The notes under the pieces were generated by a model, which did not search any database, was not told the origin of the DNA, and saw only the letters and a program-made list of their open reading frames with translations. Below, piece by piece: positions 34,748-45,680 of a stretch of 64,000 nucleotides of DNA. Every line of letters begins with the position of its first letter. Positions within the stretch are counted from its first letter, which is position 1. The DNA comes from Micropterix aruncella (lineage: Eukaryota > Arthropoda > Insecta > Lepidoptera > Micropterigidae). The position numbers and the translations under genes were made by a program. The stretch spans positions 1,461,550 through 1,525,549 of the forward strand of contig OX155957.1 in assembly GCA_944548615.1 (NCBI GenBank), given 5' to 3'.

Positions 34748-35590
34748 GTACAATATTATTTATTTATTTTTATTTATTTATAACGTACACGAATAAAAAT
34801 ACAAGGATATGCATACTGTTGTACATGAGGAATAATTAAAAACAAATATTATTATAGCGAAAAACATAGCTCTATGCATATAAATATGCTAGCATATCCG
34901 AATGAGGCGAAATCGTACAACCAAATAGACCTAGAAGGTCTGTCTCAGGCTGTGCTGTGTTATACCAACTGTATGTTTGTAACTCGCGAACTGACGAATG
35001 TGATTAATTTCTAAATCTAACAAATGTGTTATTTACACTAATTAAAGTAAAATTTAAAGTAGAAAAAAATATGTATGCAATTAAGGACTACAATAAAGTA
35101 AATTTACATTATGTTCAATAAATTTAAGTGGAAAATAAGTAATAATATATACAAATATATGAATAAACACTACATTCTAATATATATGTATAAGAAAATG
35201 ATATGTAATATTACACAATTTTACAAATACATATTTTTTTAATATTCACCTTACAGTATTAATAAGATCTTTAGTTTTTGAACGCCCAATATCTAGATGC
35301 CAGTTTTCAACTTTACCTTTAAAAGTTACATAATTTTTCACGTTTTTCGTGGTTTCACATAGTGAGTTGTAAACTTTCGGGGTGATAAAAAAACATTGTC
35401 TTCGGGCAAATGTGCTTTTTAACTTTGGAATTGTGAAAAATTCCTTTACAGCATTTCTCGTACAGTTGTTGACTTCTTGCTCTGTAGTCTTTAGTTTTGT
35501 AAAAGCTTACAAGGCACTGCTTAATAAATAGCTGGCAGATATCCAAAACCTTAAACTCCACAAAGAGCTGATTTGAACTGTACCGAGGAG
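34748..35590 (-). pseudogene. LINE 3' end, - strand
   Basis: Reading -, about 35590 to the TGA at 35248-35246: NNCTRNAVKEFFTIPKLK, FARRQCFFITPKVYNSL, then TFKGKVENW. This is the common C-terminal segment after the RT domain of jockey-like LINEs. The 3' UTR extends to a (TAAA)-rich tail at 34748-34772, so the 3' end lies there, abutting the RNase H LINE. RT and endonuclease are absent. Confidence 0.7.
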
Positions 35591-35959
35591 GCTTTTTGTT
35601 TATGACTCTTGTTATGATTAGAATAATATTTGTGATATTTATTTGATAATCCTACATTTTCCTCTAAAAGCAAATTATTGAGGTCGGTATTGTTCAACTC
35701 ACTCTTCCCGTAATCAAGAATAGCGCCATTTGCATTGTATTATGAGGGTATTTTTAGAAACGTGAATCAGCATGAATTTTAAACGATCACCCTAATACGT
35801 ATATATCATTATAACGTTCATAACAGGAAAAAGATAAAAGGGATAAGAAATGCCGTTAAATTGTTTCAAAAGAATGAACGCAACCTTCTTTTTATAGAGG
35901 AAACGCAGAAACTATAGGAAAATGACCAAAGGTGGTCCAAATGTCCACAGCCAACGAGG

Positions 35960-36800
35960 GTGACGAATAGTACACTAAATATACTACTACTTTGGGAAAA
36001 TGCTGCAACCAGTAAAAGAATCTTTCTTTTGCAAAAGAAAGCACTGCGCAGCATGTATCAGGTAACGACTAGGACCTCATGCAAAGAATATTTCATCAAG
36101 GCAATGGTAATGACTATGTATTCGGCGTTCATATACCAGTGTTTAATGTATGCTAGACAGCACCTAACTGAAACACCAATTAATGCAGACATTCACTCGC
36201 ATCATACCCGCGGTAGCTCCCTTTTATGCGTACCCCGAATACGACTGGCAAAAGTACAGAAAAGCTACTTGTACCTTAGCATTAAATTCTATAATCTACT
36301 CCCTACAAAATTTAAACAGCTGGAGGATATAAAATTCAAAAAAAACATCAAGGAGATGCTGATAGGCCACCCTTTCTATAATTTGGCCGAATTTGAGGGC
36401 CATGATTTTTCAAATATTGTGCCCATTTAAATTACTTAAAAAAGTAGAGCCATATTGTCTGTTTATTTTATATGGTCTTATATCTGTACTTTTAGTTTAA
36501 AATGCATAACGTAGATTTAATTTGATTATTTAACATTTTACTGACAATTTGAATATTACGATAAATAATTTTACTACGTATCCTTTCGAATCACTAACTA
36601 CTTCAAATATTAAACTTCTATTTTGATTATTTATATTTATAGTTGGACAATCTAGTAGTTAATTCTTGACTAACTATGTATGTTCAGTAAAGAGTAGTAA
36701 CGAAACTTACTACATAACCCAATTATTTTGAAACGTTCAAGAGCGGTCTTTAGCCGTCAATTGGACACGACGAAAATGTAATGTAATGTAATGTAATATA
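35960..36800 (+). pseudogene. LINE reverse transcriptase C-terminal remnant with 3' UTR
   Basis: The open frame 35960-36430 holds SKRIFLLQKKALRSMYQV, CKEYFIKAMVMTMYSAFIYQ and HHTRGSSLLCVPRIRL, then QKSYLYLSIKFYNLLPTKFK and FKKNIKEMLIGHPFYNLAEF. This is the complete post-RT C-terminus of an RTE/jockey-like LINE, usually just after the thumb region. About 150 intact codons suggests a young copy or recent 5' truncation. The 3' UTR ends in a short tandem (TAATG)n at about 36776-36799, like the microsatellite tails of LINEs that do not end in poly-A. Confidence 0.8.
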
Positions 36801-37371
36801 TATCACTAAGATACGAAAAAAAATGTCACTAAATAGTTATGTGCAATTGAAAAATATTTTATTTATTTTTTATTAGTCTCCTATTTATTTCCATATATTT
36901 TTATTCTATGCAAGTAGCTTCACATAATGGAATGCTAATATGAAACGATTCGTGAGACATAACACGACTTTTGTCTATTTCGCACGCCCGTGCGATTCGT
37001 GCGCCCGTGCGATATTTCGCACCCCCGGCCAGTTAAAACCGGTTGCGTGCACCGGTTTTAACTGGCCGTGCGATGCTAATTGTCTGGTATTTTGGATGGG
37101 AAAGACACCAACCCGCAATTAGTCTTTCAGCTGCAGATCTAGACGATATTATTTTAGATGTAGATATATAAGGGATTTTATTAAGCTTTATTATTTTATA
37201 GAAGACATGAAAGACACGAATAAAACAATTGTAAAGCATGATCATTATGGTTTTTCATTTCCCCGTCCATTATTTATATAACAAGGAAGCAAAATCCACT
37301 TTAGCGAAAACCTAACACGAAGCAGAAACATACTCGCTCATACAACAAGTGTACGGGCGAAGGAGATTTCT
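36801..37371. other. GTGCGA-rich and hairpin region
   Basis: A cluster of GTGCGA/TCGCAC words at 36978-37022 leads into a perfect hairpin at 37027-37067. Rest AT-rich; no gene. Confidence 0.5.
37027..37067. repeat. Perfect 17-bp inverted repeat, 7-nt loop
   Basis: Arms 37027-37043 and 37051-37067 (GGCCAGTTAAAACCGGT and its complement), in a locally GC-rich context with GTGCGA words outside. Confidence 0.95.
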
Positions 37372-37638
37372 GTGAGGAAGTATAGACGAATTTTAGACCG
37401 GTACTTCTGCGAATTTAAAATCAAATGGATATTTCAGCGAGTTACCGAATATAAAAAGATCGGTGTGGACGTGTTAGAAATTGGAGACCGAGTGGTCAAG
37501 ATGAAATCGCGTTTGGGACTCGTTTATTTCCGATTTAAAGGAAATATGTTTTTTTTGCAAGGTCGCGTAAATATACCGACTGAAAAAACAAATAAAAGAT
37601 ATAAAATCGAAGACTATCGCGGTTGTTTGACATTATAA
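37372..37638 (+). CDS. Unclassified 88-codon frame abutting a PLE remnant
   Basis: Charged, plausible-looking product (RRILDRYFCEFKIKWIFQ, IGDRVVKMKSRLGLVYFRF) without a recognised domain. Its last 20 codons overlap the reverse strand of PLE 3' sequence, so only the first 70 are independent. May be a chance frame or a fragment of an unrelated element. Confidence 0.25.
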   Translation: MRKYRRILDRYFCEFKIKWIFQRVTEYKKIGVDVLEIGDRVVKMKSRLGLVYFRFKGNMFFLQGRVNIPTEKTNKRYKIEDYRGCLTL

Positions 37639-37857
37639 ATAGGATAGAAAACGAATTTACCGCGTGAAATTTGTAGCACCCGACGTTTCGGTGACGTTGC
37701 AGCCGCCGTTGTCCAGGGTAGACTGAAGAGCTGTCAATCCGTTGTTTTGCGGGTAGGCCGCGTACCGCTTCCGCCACTGCGTAGATTATAACGGTGGTGG
37801 GGGGCCGGGCTCGGAGCGCGGGAATTTTGAATTTTGAAAATCCGTCTTGCACACAGA
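37612..37857 (-). mobile_element. Penelope-like 3' region remnant, - strand
   Basis: Matches, in reverse, the PLE 3' region at 50560-50815: GTCTTGCACAC-type junction, GGGGCCGGGCTCGGAGCGCGGG, the PLE stem/GAAAC motif (37672-37728) and AATTTACCGCG. It stops at GATAGTCTTCGATTTT. Beyond this point the tandem PLE copies continue into Helitron sequence but this copy does not, so this remnant predates or lacks the Helitron part. Confidence 0.85.
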
Positions 37858-38257
37858 TTTGAATCTTGCGCCATCTGTGCGGTCAAGTGTTGCCAACGTA
37901 AAAAGACCGAGTGGCAGCCGACAGCTCAGTATTATTTAAAATTGAGCGCTACACGAAAGAACAACGCGTTTTCACTTTTAAATAATATTTTTAAAATAAT
38001 TTTCGACTTTTTGAGCATAACCGTTTTTAGCGATGAGGTTTAATTTCATCTTGATATCACTGCTTCGTTAAATCGTCAATATTGTCGAATTTTGTGTTAA
38101 GAAAACTCAAGACTGATTGTTGAGACACAAATGCATCCTCGACGTGTCACTACGTGTTTGATGCGGATTTCGGACTGGATAATGCAGCTAGTCAGAAAAT
38201 AACAATTAGTCCCTGTCCACAGACGTCTGTTTGCCGTAGAAGCCTACGGTCAACTAA
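37858..38257. other. No recognised feature
   Basis: Mixed sequence; a 69-codon frame at 37834 has no domain. Confidence 0.35.
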
Positions 38258-38545
38258 AGCTGTCAACTACAACGGGCGAACCCGTCACCTCAGGAAGTTT
38301 TAACGATTAGTGGTTTTATCTCCCTGAGGTAAACTCAGAAGACTTGGACAAAACAGTCCACCGTCAAGCTCCGCCATATGCCCGTAAGATGCCAACTCCT
38401 TAACCGCAAGATAGCCAGGTGTGTTACCCAGCGGGCTTACACTCACGCCCTTACCTCAAATTGCGACCATATTACTCCAGTCTCTCGATTGGTTACGAGT
38501 TCGAGGTCGCTTGCGCGGTCCTCTCCCTTACGAAGCGGCGAAAGT
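38258..38545 (-). repeat. Repeat family D, copy 4 (partial)
   Basis: Terminus CTGTCAACTACAACGGGCGA, then CAGGAAGTTTTAACGATTAG, ATCTCCCTGAGG, CCAGCGGGCTTACACTCACG and GGTCGCTTGCGCGG. It ends at about 38545, near the middle of the element. Confidence 0.8.
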
Positions 38546-38694
38546 GCAGAGTATGCTGAACGGCGGAAGAAAGTCTATCTACGAGGGCATTCAAATCGTG
38601 AGTGAATTTCATTCTTTGCACAAAGAAAACGGTATACAGCTCTTAAGGATACAACGTCAAAGGTTTTAAAAGTTTATAAACGAGGGGTTTCGCA

Positions 38695-38855
38695 TGATAT
38701 CGAAGGCTATTACGATTGTTTGAGATTATAAATAGGATAAAAATGAACTTACGGCGTCAGTTTACCCTGGATAATGGCGGTTGCAATATCGCCGAAACGT
38801 TAGATGCTACAAACTGTATGCGGTAAATTCGTTTTTATCATACTTACAAGAAAAC
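38695..38855. mobile_element. Penelope 3' remnant as a foldback
   Basis: 38697-38752 matches PLE 3' sequence in reverse (ATTATAAATAGGATAAAAAT). 38757-38850 matches it forward, including the stem/GAAAC motif with an exact GGCG/CGCC stem and GCGGTAAATTCGTTTTTAT. Left and right arms are complementary over about 25 bp. Confidence 0.75.
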
Positions 38856-38913
38856 GATGGGATACAGAAAATTTAAAATTTTTAGGAATATAATTTTAAA
38901 AAAATTGAGCTTA

Positions 38914-39615
38914 TCTATATTAATATTATAAAGAGGTAAAGTTTGTGACGTTGTAGGAAGTAATCTCTGGATCTATTGAACCGATTTTAAAAATTCTTTT
39001 ACCAATAAAACGCCACGTTATTTGTGAGTGTCATAGCCTATAAATTAATCCGAAAAATTTAAAGACTTTTTCGTGGTAGTCGGATTTCCAAAGTAACGGT
39101 CGATCTAAAACGTTTCTTACTAACGCTGCCTAGAAACGTTGTAGAGATTGATAATGCCTACAAAAAAGTCACCGACAACATAATGTCTAACTTTTATATT
39201 TAAGTAACAAAAAGTAGTGTTTTATATTAAAAAAATAATTTAAATCGTTAGGTCATGTATATTGGTCATATTATCAACAATTATGAATTATTATTAAAAT
39301 AAGTAAATGTATCGTCTCAAGCGTTTAAAGCAAAAGACTTTTCCCTTTTACTGCATATAATTTCACTTTTACTGCATAAATGGTTAAAGAGATAAGACAC
39401 TCACAAATAAGACACTCACAAGAAGACACATGCAAATAACGGTAATATAGTCAAATTGGCATGCAAATACATACATACATATGCAGTAAAAATATAACCC
39501 TTCTTTTGGCAGTCAGTAAATAAATCATAGTACTCAGTACTAACCAAACCACACTTATAATTTCATCACAAGTAAAAAGTTTTACCGCCCAACGAATTGG
39601 GCACGGGTCAGCTAG
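38914..39615 (+). mobile_element. Non-autonomous Helitron, complete (H1)
   Basis: Starts with TCTATATTAATATTATAAAG after an A (38913). Ends with CTAG (39612-39615) before a T, with the hairpin GCCCAACGAATTGGGC about 10 nt upstream. These are the standard Helitron marks: 5' TC, 3' hairpin plus CTRR, insertion between A and T without target duplication. No Rep/helicase. H2 at 57496-58330 is the same family in reverse. Confidence 0.88.
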
Positions 39616-39825
39616 TTATCTATATAGGTAATTGTGTTTAAATTTTTATTTTAGCTATAGTCAATGATATATGGTATTAGGGTATTAGGGTTTTTATACT
39701 ATTATATTGATTGCCAGATATTTACGTTATTAAAAAATCTCTAACGAGGATTCCACATAGCTGCATATTTAATTACTAATACAGATATATAGAACACAAA
39801 CTGTTGAAACTTCTGTGCCACCAAT

Positions 39826-40530
39826 GACCTTTAGACTGAAACGTCTTTAGACTGACCTTTAGACTGAAACGTCTTTAGACTGACCTTTAGACTGAAACGT
39901 CTTTAGACTGACCTTTAGACTGAAACGTCTTTAGACTGACCTTTAGACTGAAACGTATTTAGACTGACCTTTATTTTTTTATTTTTTTTATTTTATAAAA
40001 TTATCCAAAACAATACAATTGATTTTTGCGAAGCAGATAAGATTGCATTTGTGTGGATTTTATCCCCCCACTAGATTGTATATCTGTTCTGGGGTGATAG
40101 TATTTAAGACTTCACTTTAATCATAGTGACTTCACTTTCTTTCTTTTTTTTTTTTTTTTTCTCATTCATTCCGATCGCTCATTCATTCTTATAAATTTTA
40201 AGGTTATTATAAATATATAAATGTGTATATAAATGAAGAACTAATATTAAATAAAGAAAAAGAAAATATTTAAGTTTATAGATAAGTAAAATAAATAAAT
40301 ATATAGATTAATATATAACTAAATTGACCAATAAATTAAGTAGCCTAAAAAGGTTTCTTACTGTGCACATATACTTGTGAATTTGATTAATTAATAAAAT
40401 ATTATCATTTTTTTTAAACATAATCAACCGAAAACATATTTCTTATCAAGTATCAGGTGACAGATATTGACCGACTTTAGACTGACTGAAACGTCTTTAG
40501 AGACTGACCTTTAGACTGAAACGTGGGCAA
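39826..40530. repeat. 28-bp minisatellite split by a poly-T-headed insertion
   Basis: Five consecutive 28-bp units (GACCTTTAGACTGAAACGTC ...) at 39826-39965. The array resumes, irregularly, at about 40470-40525. The 39973-40469 insert begins with long T runs and contains another T run at 40142-40160. This is what a poly-A retroelement inserted on - would look like, though I find no coding sequence in it. Confidence 0.85.
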
Positions 40531-40591
40531 AAGTAATTATATTATTTAAATTATTAACGAAAAGGCACAAGTCCTTGAGGGATGTAATTCC

Positions 40592-40637
40592 CAAAAATAA
40601 CAATGTAAATTTATATAAATTTACATTGTTATTTTTG
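40592..40637. repeat. Perfect 46-bp palindrome without spacer
   Basis: Positions 40592-40614 are the exact reverse complement of 40615-40637 (centre TATA), for example AATAACAATGTAAATTTA. Confidence 0.97.
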
Positions 40638-41449
40638 TCTGGGTTGCTTGATAAACAAAATTTAAATTCTGCAAAATAACTGTAGGTGTGTCTTTCTTGT
40701 AAATAATATATCTTCTAGGAGATGTTTGTTCCTATAAATAAATAGTCTGGTGCTCACCCCATTTAAAAAGCCATTTAAAAATCATTTTTATAACCTAGGA
40801 AATTATAACCAAATAGTTTTACGTTTCCTAGAGAAACAACCACTATAATAAAAATAAACATTTAACCCTCGGCAGCTAAGGCGAGTGCGAAAGCAAGGAC
40901 GAAGAAATTGTAGGTCGAAGAAATCACCTAAATTCGCAATTTGGTTCCGTTCCTCACATAATTAATGGCGCAAAAAACGCCTCACGTAATGATTACCAAA
41001 GCCGAACGAGACTGGCTTGCGGGTTCCGTCGCTGTGGCCGTGGCGGTCGGCCATGGCAATGCCAGTTTGTTTATTTAATCGATAAACTTTATTCCATATA
41101 TTTCACGCCATTCCTACTCGAACAACCAATAGCGTTGAAACTATTTTCACAAATTAAACTATTCCTATACTTAATAAATTGCGGGGTTCTCTATAGTCAA
41201 CGCCTTTAACTCAAATGACGTCATCGACAAACAGCTACGAAGGTAGTGCCATTGATTAAATAGCTTTAGCCTGCCTAACGCAGTACTCCGATTTGGCAGC
41301 TAGAATTTTACTACGAATTGCAATGTGTTGATTGCACTCAAAGTTCCAAACATTCACTAATGTTCTCTTATGTGGTCTTCGTAGTGTAGTAGTATGGTGG
41401 CGCACTATAGATTACTCTAAACATACCAAACAGTATCCTATCTCGAAAT
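40638..41449. other. No recognised feature
   Basis: A GC-richer part lies at 40870-41060 after TTAACCCTCGGCAGC at 40862. No matching partner end was found. Otherwise AT-rich. Confidence 0.35.
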
Positions 41450-42208
41450 AAAATAATAATATTATACAAAACGAATTTTGAAATCATTGTTTTTTGAATT
41501 TTACTATTACAAAAAGATGTCAATTTGTAATTTGCTATACAGGTTTCAATACTTAATAACTAGGCACTTTAATATTTAGATAGACTGATAGATGGCATTC
41601 TATCTCTCTGTATTATTTCTGTGATCTAATTAGCCAATACATAAATGGGAAATATAGCACTAATAATTAAATGTTCGAAAAATTCGAAATTTACATTCTA
41701 AGCGTCAACATATATTTTGAAATTTTCTCAACACTAAATAATTAAATAATAAATTTAGTGAATATAGTGCAATTCTGCGGTTAAGTAACCCGACCAGGTT
41801 GCCACAAGCCTAGGAAATGGAAATATTTTCCTGAAAGTGTGGAGCTCGCCAAGACGTGTGGCCGACGTGGCGGGTATCGGGCTAAATACCTGCAATCATG
41901 ACTAACAGTACAACCTTATGACATCAAGGAGACAACTGGACCTGTCTGGATGAGGGAAACGGACAACCGATCCGGATGGAGAGTGATTGGAGAGGCGTAT
42001 GCCCAACGGTGGGCGAATGCGCGATAATGAAGAAGAAGAAGAAGAATTAAATGTTATTTTTGTTGTCATCGGTTAAATTATTGGGTTTTTATAATTAATA
42101 ATTCCTTTATCAAAAAATATTCATTATCAATGTTAGCCAAATAAATTGTTGCTAGTTTCGCCGGATAGTGCTATCAGTGCCACTTGCATCAACTTGCATG
42201 TCGACGGA
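41450..42208 (+). repeat. Repeat G, copy interrupted by a LINE
   Basis: Left part matches 31430-31690 (ATGGCATTCTATCTCTC, TGTGATCTAATTAGCC). Right part 42056-42208 matches 31757-31925 (GTTAAATTATTGGG, TCGCC ... TGCTATCAGTGCC). The LINE at 41676-42044 sits between. Confidence 0.75.
41676..42044 (+). mobile_element. 5'-truncated RTE-like LINE insertion with 11-bp target duplication
   Basis: AATTAAATGTT flanks the block at 41665-41675 and 42045-42055. Near its 3' end a frame reads RETDNRSGWRVIGEAYAQRW to a TAA at 42025-42027, the usual C-terminal WRxxGEAYxQxW motif of RTE-type endonuclease-reverse transcriptases. It is followed by a (GAA)n tail. Upstream frames are broken. The truncated 369-bp length, tail and target duplication are those of target-primed reverse transcription. 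Confidence 0.82.
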
Positions 42209-42216
42209 GCAACAGA

Positions 42217-42775
42217 ACCTGTCAACAACGGGCGAACCCGTCACCTGAGGAAGTTTCAATGATATTTGATCGTTCCCTCTCCCGTGAGTTGAGCCTAGAA
42301 GACATGGGACAAAAACAGTCCGATGTCTAGTTACGTCTATCGTCTAGCGTAAGAAGCCAACTCCTTACCGCGAGAAACCGGGGTTGCAACCAGCGGGCCG
42401 ACACTCGCGCACTTACCAGTTACAGCCAGATTTCTCAGGCCTCCCGACTGGTTACGAGTTCAAGGACGCTTGCTTGGTCCTTTCCCTTGTGTAGCGGTGA
42501 TTCGGGGTCTATCGAATCTACCGCGGACCACGGCGTCCTTTGCCCGGATCTTTACCCGTTATCGGGAAGCCGAATGGTCGTTTCAAGAGGGGTTTCCACA
42601 AGGTAAACAACCGCCCCCACTCTATAAAAACTGGCCTGCAGGTACAGGGTCCTACCTGGGTCGCACTTCTGTTTGGTGGCTGTCAGATGGGTGTTTTAAT
42701 TTCGGCCGACCTTAACTTTTGGGTAATAATGGCTCAACTGAACTGGGTCCATCAGCTGTCGCCGGCACAACTAGA
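42217..42775 (-). repeat. Repeat family D, copy 5
   Basis: Terminus CTGTCAACAACGGGCGA, then GAGGAAGTTTCAATGAT, CCAGCGGGCCGACACTCGCG, CTTTGCCCGGATC, GGTCGTTTCAAGAGG and GGCCGACC at the far end. Immediately followed by copy 6 in the same orientation. Confidence 0.8.
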
Positions 42776-43505
42776 ACTGTCAACTACAACGAGCGAACCA
42801 GTCACCTCAGGAAGTTTAAACGATATTAGATAGTTCTGTCTCCGGTGAGGTGAGCGCAAAACACTTAGGTCGAAAGTAGTCCACCGTCTAGTTACGCCAC
42901 ATACCCTTAAGAAGCCAACGCCTTACCGCGAGATAACCAGGTTAATCACCCAGCGGGCCGACACTCGCACCCTTACTGCCAGTTTAATCAGATTACTCCG
43001 GTCTCCCGACTGGTTACAGGTTCGAGGTTGCTTGCGCAGTCCTCTCCCTTATAAAGCGTTGATACGGTGTCTACCGATTCTATCGCGGACCACGGAGTCC
43101 TTTGCCCGGCTCTTCACCCTTTACCGGGTAGCCGATAGGTCGTTTCAAGAGGTTGCCGTAAGGTGAACAACTACCCCCGCTCTATAGGAGACCGTACTGT
43201 ACTCCAGACTCCCCCTGCTCTCTGTCAAAATGCACAATCGATTGGATGACGCCGTACGGTACGCAAACCGTCCAGGAGCGCCCGTAGGTTGACTCCTAAG
43301 GGAAACTGGCCCGCAGGCAAGGGTCCTACACGGGCTCGCACTTTTACATACGTGTAGGCCGCCGGATGGGTGTTGACCCGTGAGTTTGACCGACCCTGAA
43401 TATATGGTCTCAGTGGCTGAACTGCAACAGGGCCCATTAGCTGCCTAAGAAGGGCACAGCCGCACAGAGCCGACGTTTGGCACCTTTCTAGGTTGCCTAA
43501 CGTCA
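42776..43505 (-). repeat. Repeat family D, copy 6 (near complete)
   Basis: Terminus CTGTCAACTACAACGAGCGA and full internal order through CTTTGCCCGGCTCTTCACCC, GGTCGTTTCAAGAGG, CCTATAGG-type sequence, CGCCGTACGGTACGC and GACCGACCCTGAATAT. Tandem with copy 5; a frame on - inside (43225-43506) is a shadow with no domain. Confidence 0.82.
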
Positions 43506-43985
43506 TTGATCAATATAATACCATATATAATCTGTCTGTGTATTGCCAATTAAATGTTATTGTGTTTTAATGTGACCCGCCAAGTCATTGCAAAACGCTG
43601 TAAGCGATATGCGGTCGTTTTTTAATTAAGTCATGACCCGAATTGCCGGATCTACCGCGGAGCGCTTTAAGAGAATTAAGTTAGCAAGCGGAGAACCCTT
43701 TACTGAGCCCTATCATAAAGTCAAACATATGCTAGGAAACAGTTGCGTAACGCGGCTTTAATTCCTATTTCAGCGGTATTTTAAATTGCTGTTATTCGAT
43801 ATTCTAGAGATACCATAACATTGTATTGCAGTGTAATATTATTAACTTCGTTTTCCCCAAATTCTATGTCCGCTACTGAGAGTTGCCTATCAACATTAGT
43901 TAAATATGGTATAAGATTGCTCGCCGTCATAGTATATTTTGGCAACCTTTCTGTGCCGGCGACATGCAGGTGGCGATGATAGCAT
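43506..43985. other. No recognised feature
   Basis: Mixed then AT-rich sequence; no coding or repeat assignment. Confidence 0.35.
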
Positions 43986-44655
43986 TAAACGGCGAAATTA
44001 TAATAAATTAGAATGTTTTTTAATATTATATATAATTCCCTATAATTTAACCAACTATACTATTGATGAGGAACAAACTATACGAAGTACTACTGCAATA
44101 ACTTCGCCTGACAACATTAGAGGAACATAGTACGTGCCTAAAGTACGCTTGACTAAATATCAAAAAACATTTTTATATATTATAAGTTTTAAATTGTTCA
44201 ATGCTTTGCCATCATCAAGGAAAAGACTTGAGATGGCAGCATATAAAATCTGCTTGAAAAATCAGTTAGTCAAACATGCCCTTTACAAACTGGACGACTT
44301 TTATGATATTGCGTCCACGATTGCTTGATTATAAATAACCATATTATGACTATACTTTCGAACTAAGTTTTAGATTTTATTGATATTGTTTTTAATTACG
44401 CATGTTTCAGAATTTTTCTTTTTATGGTATTGATTGTTATTTGTTAGATTATTGATTTTTTATTGATTAGATTATTGATTGACTATTTTTAAGTAATCAC
44501 CTCTGATTACAATTATTTTTTTTCCTTTTAATTAATCAAAGCGGTTTTATCATCCGGTAAATTATGATAGTAAAATTTGACATGTTCCTCAGTATTGTGA
44601 AATGCTTTTATGGAATGAATAAATGATGATGATGATGATGATGATGATAGACAGC
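43986..44655 (+). pseudogene. LINE C-terminal remnant with (ATG)n tail
   Basis: The frame to 44328 reads PKVRLTKYQKTFLYIISFKL then FNALPSS, and KICLKNQLVKHALYKLDDFY. This is the same C-terminal pattern (LTKxQKxxLY..KLFNxLP..LKxxL) as at 35960-36430, more decayed. Upstream codons are broken by stops. The 3' UTR runs to a GAT/ATG triplet tail at 44626-44650. Microsatellite tails are common in RTE-type LINEs. Confidence 0.72.
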
Positions 44656-44739
44656 GAGGAGATCTAATAGAAACGTACATAATGCTTCAGCTTATTATAG
44701 CATGCCTAACCTAGAGAGCATATATACCATGAACACCAC

Positions 44740-45345
44740 ACTGTGACCATTTCTGATCTATTGTATTCGCCACCTACTATAGTTCTGCGCTCAGCCTCGT
44801 ATCATTTAAGAACCGCGACAGGCTTTTGGCGCCAGACTATTTTACCTCCTCAGGTTGGAGGTAATGATCACCGAAGTGAGTGTATCTTTTATCTTTTATG
44901 CATCAGCGGGTCACACTCGCAGATGAGGTGCATGGGAGTTTCCTCTGTCCCTTGGCAGAACCTACAAATTTTCGTGTCCCGGAGCTTGAGGTTGTACATG
45001 TGTTTGTTCGGGCCACAATGCCCCGTGAGCGCCCTCACCAGTATGCGTAGATTGTTCCTATTTAGCGATAAGGCCTCACGGACAGTCTTTCGGTCGTAAG
45101 CCCTAATTAGCACTTTGGAATGATTCAACTCTGGCGTGTTGTTCCAGTGGTTGATGGATTGTTCTAAACATATTTTTTGAGCATTAGGTTTGCATGGATT
45201 TTTAGTAGGCCACAGCAAGGTTCAGGGCCGTATAATGTTCTCTTTGCTCCCGTCGTAGCAAGTTCGTCGGCTTTTTCATTTTCCTTGATTTCTACATGGC
45301 CGGGAACCCATCTTAGGAATACCCTGTTATTTTCGCCCAAGGAAT
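44740..45345 (-). pseudogene. LINE ribonuclease H and C-terminal remnant, copy 2
   Basis: Reading -: WVPGHVEIKENEKADELATT (RNase H signature), then GPEPCCG, KTVREALSLNRNNLRIL and the Cys/His motif CRFCQGTEETPMHLICEC. The frame breaks near 45200 and 44890. Same family as 34060-34747 and in the opposite orientation. This copy keeps the CxxC that copy 1 lost. Confidence 0.75.
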
Positions 45346-45348
45346 AAA

Positions 45349-45680
45349 TCACATAAATTTACATAAATCTAATAATAATTTAGAATCCAAAATTTTAAAA
45401 AATGTGTACAGCAAACCAAAACCACCATTTCTAAAGTACCAGTCATTTAGGAATAGAAATAGCCCTATTATTACTATAATTGCGGTTTGCGATCGCATGG
45501 CTGTTAGCCACACCAATTCTAGTGAGGCTTTACATATCGTATTTCTATCAGGTTGTAAACTCGAGAGTACCAGGTCTAGACATCGACTATTAGAATTTAG
45601 GATATAAATTTGTTGCCTAAATTTACTCAGAGTTAAAAGTAATGGAAACATGTATTTACATAAAACAGACAATAGATTAA
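45349..45680 (-). pseudogene. LINE APE-type endonuclease remnant
   Basis: A - frame reads RQQIYILNSNSRCLDLVLSS and ends with YFRNGGFGLLYTFFKIL. The RCLDLVLSS block and the following FRxxxFxxLxxxL segment match the C-terminal part of the apurinic-endonuclease-like domain of jockey-clade LINE ORF2 and the start of its linker. It sits directly upstream of an RNase H fragment with no RT between them. Confidence 0.6.

Noticed and set aside
40862..41060. Another piggyBac-type end (TTAACCCTCGGC)
   Set aside because: No matching inverted end followed by TTAA was found downstream.
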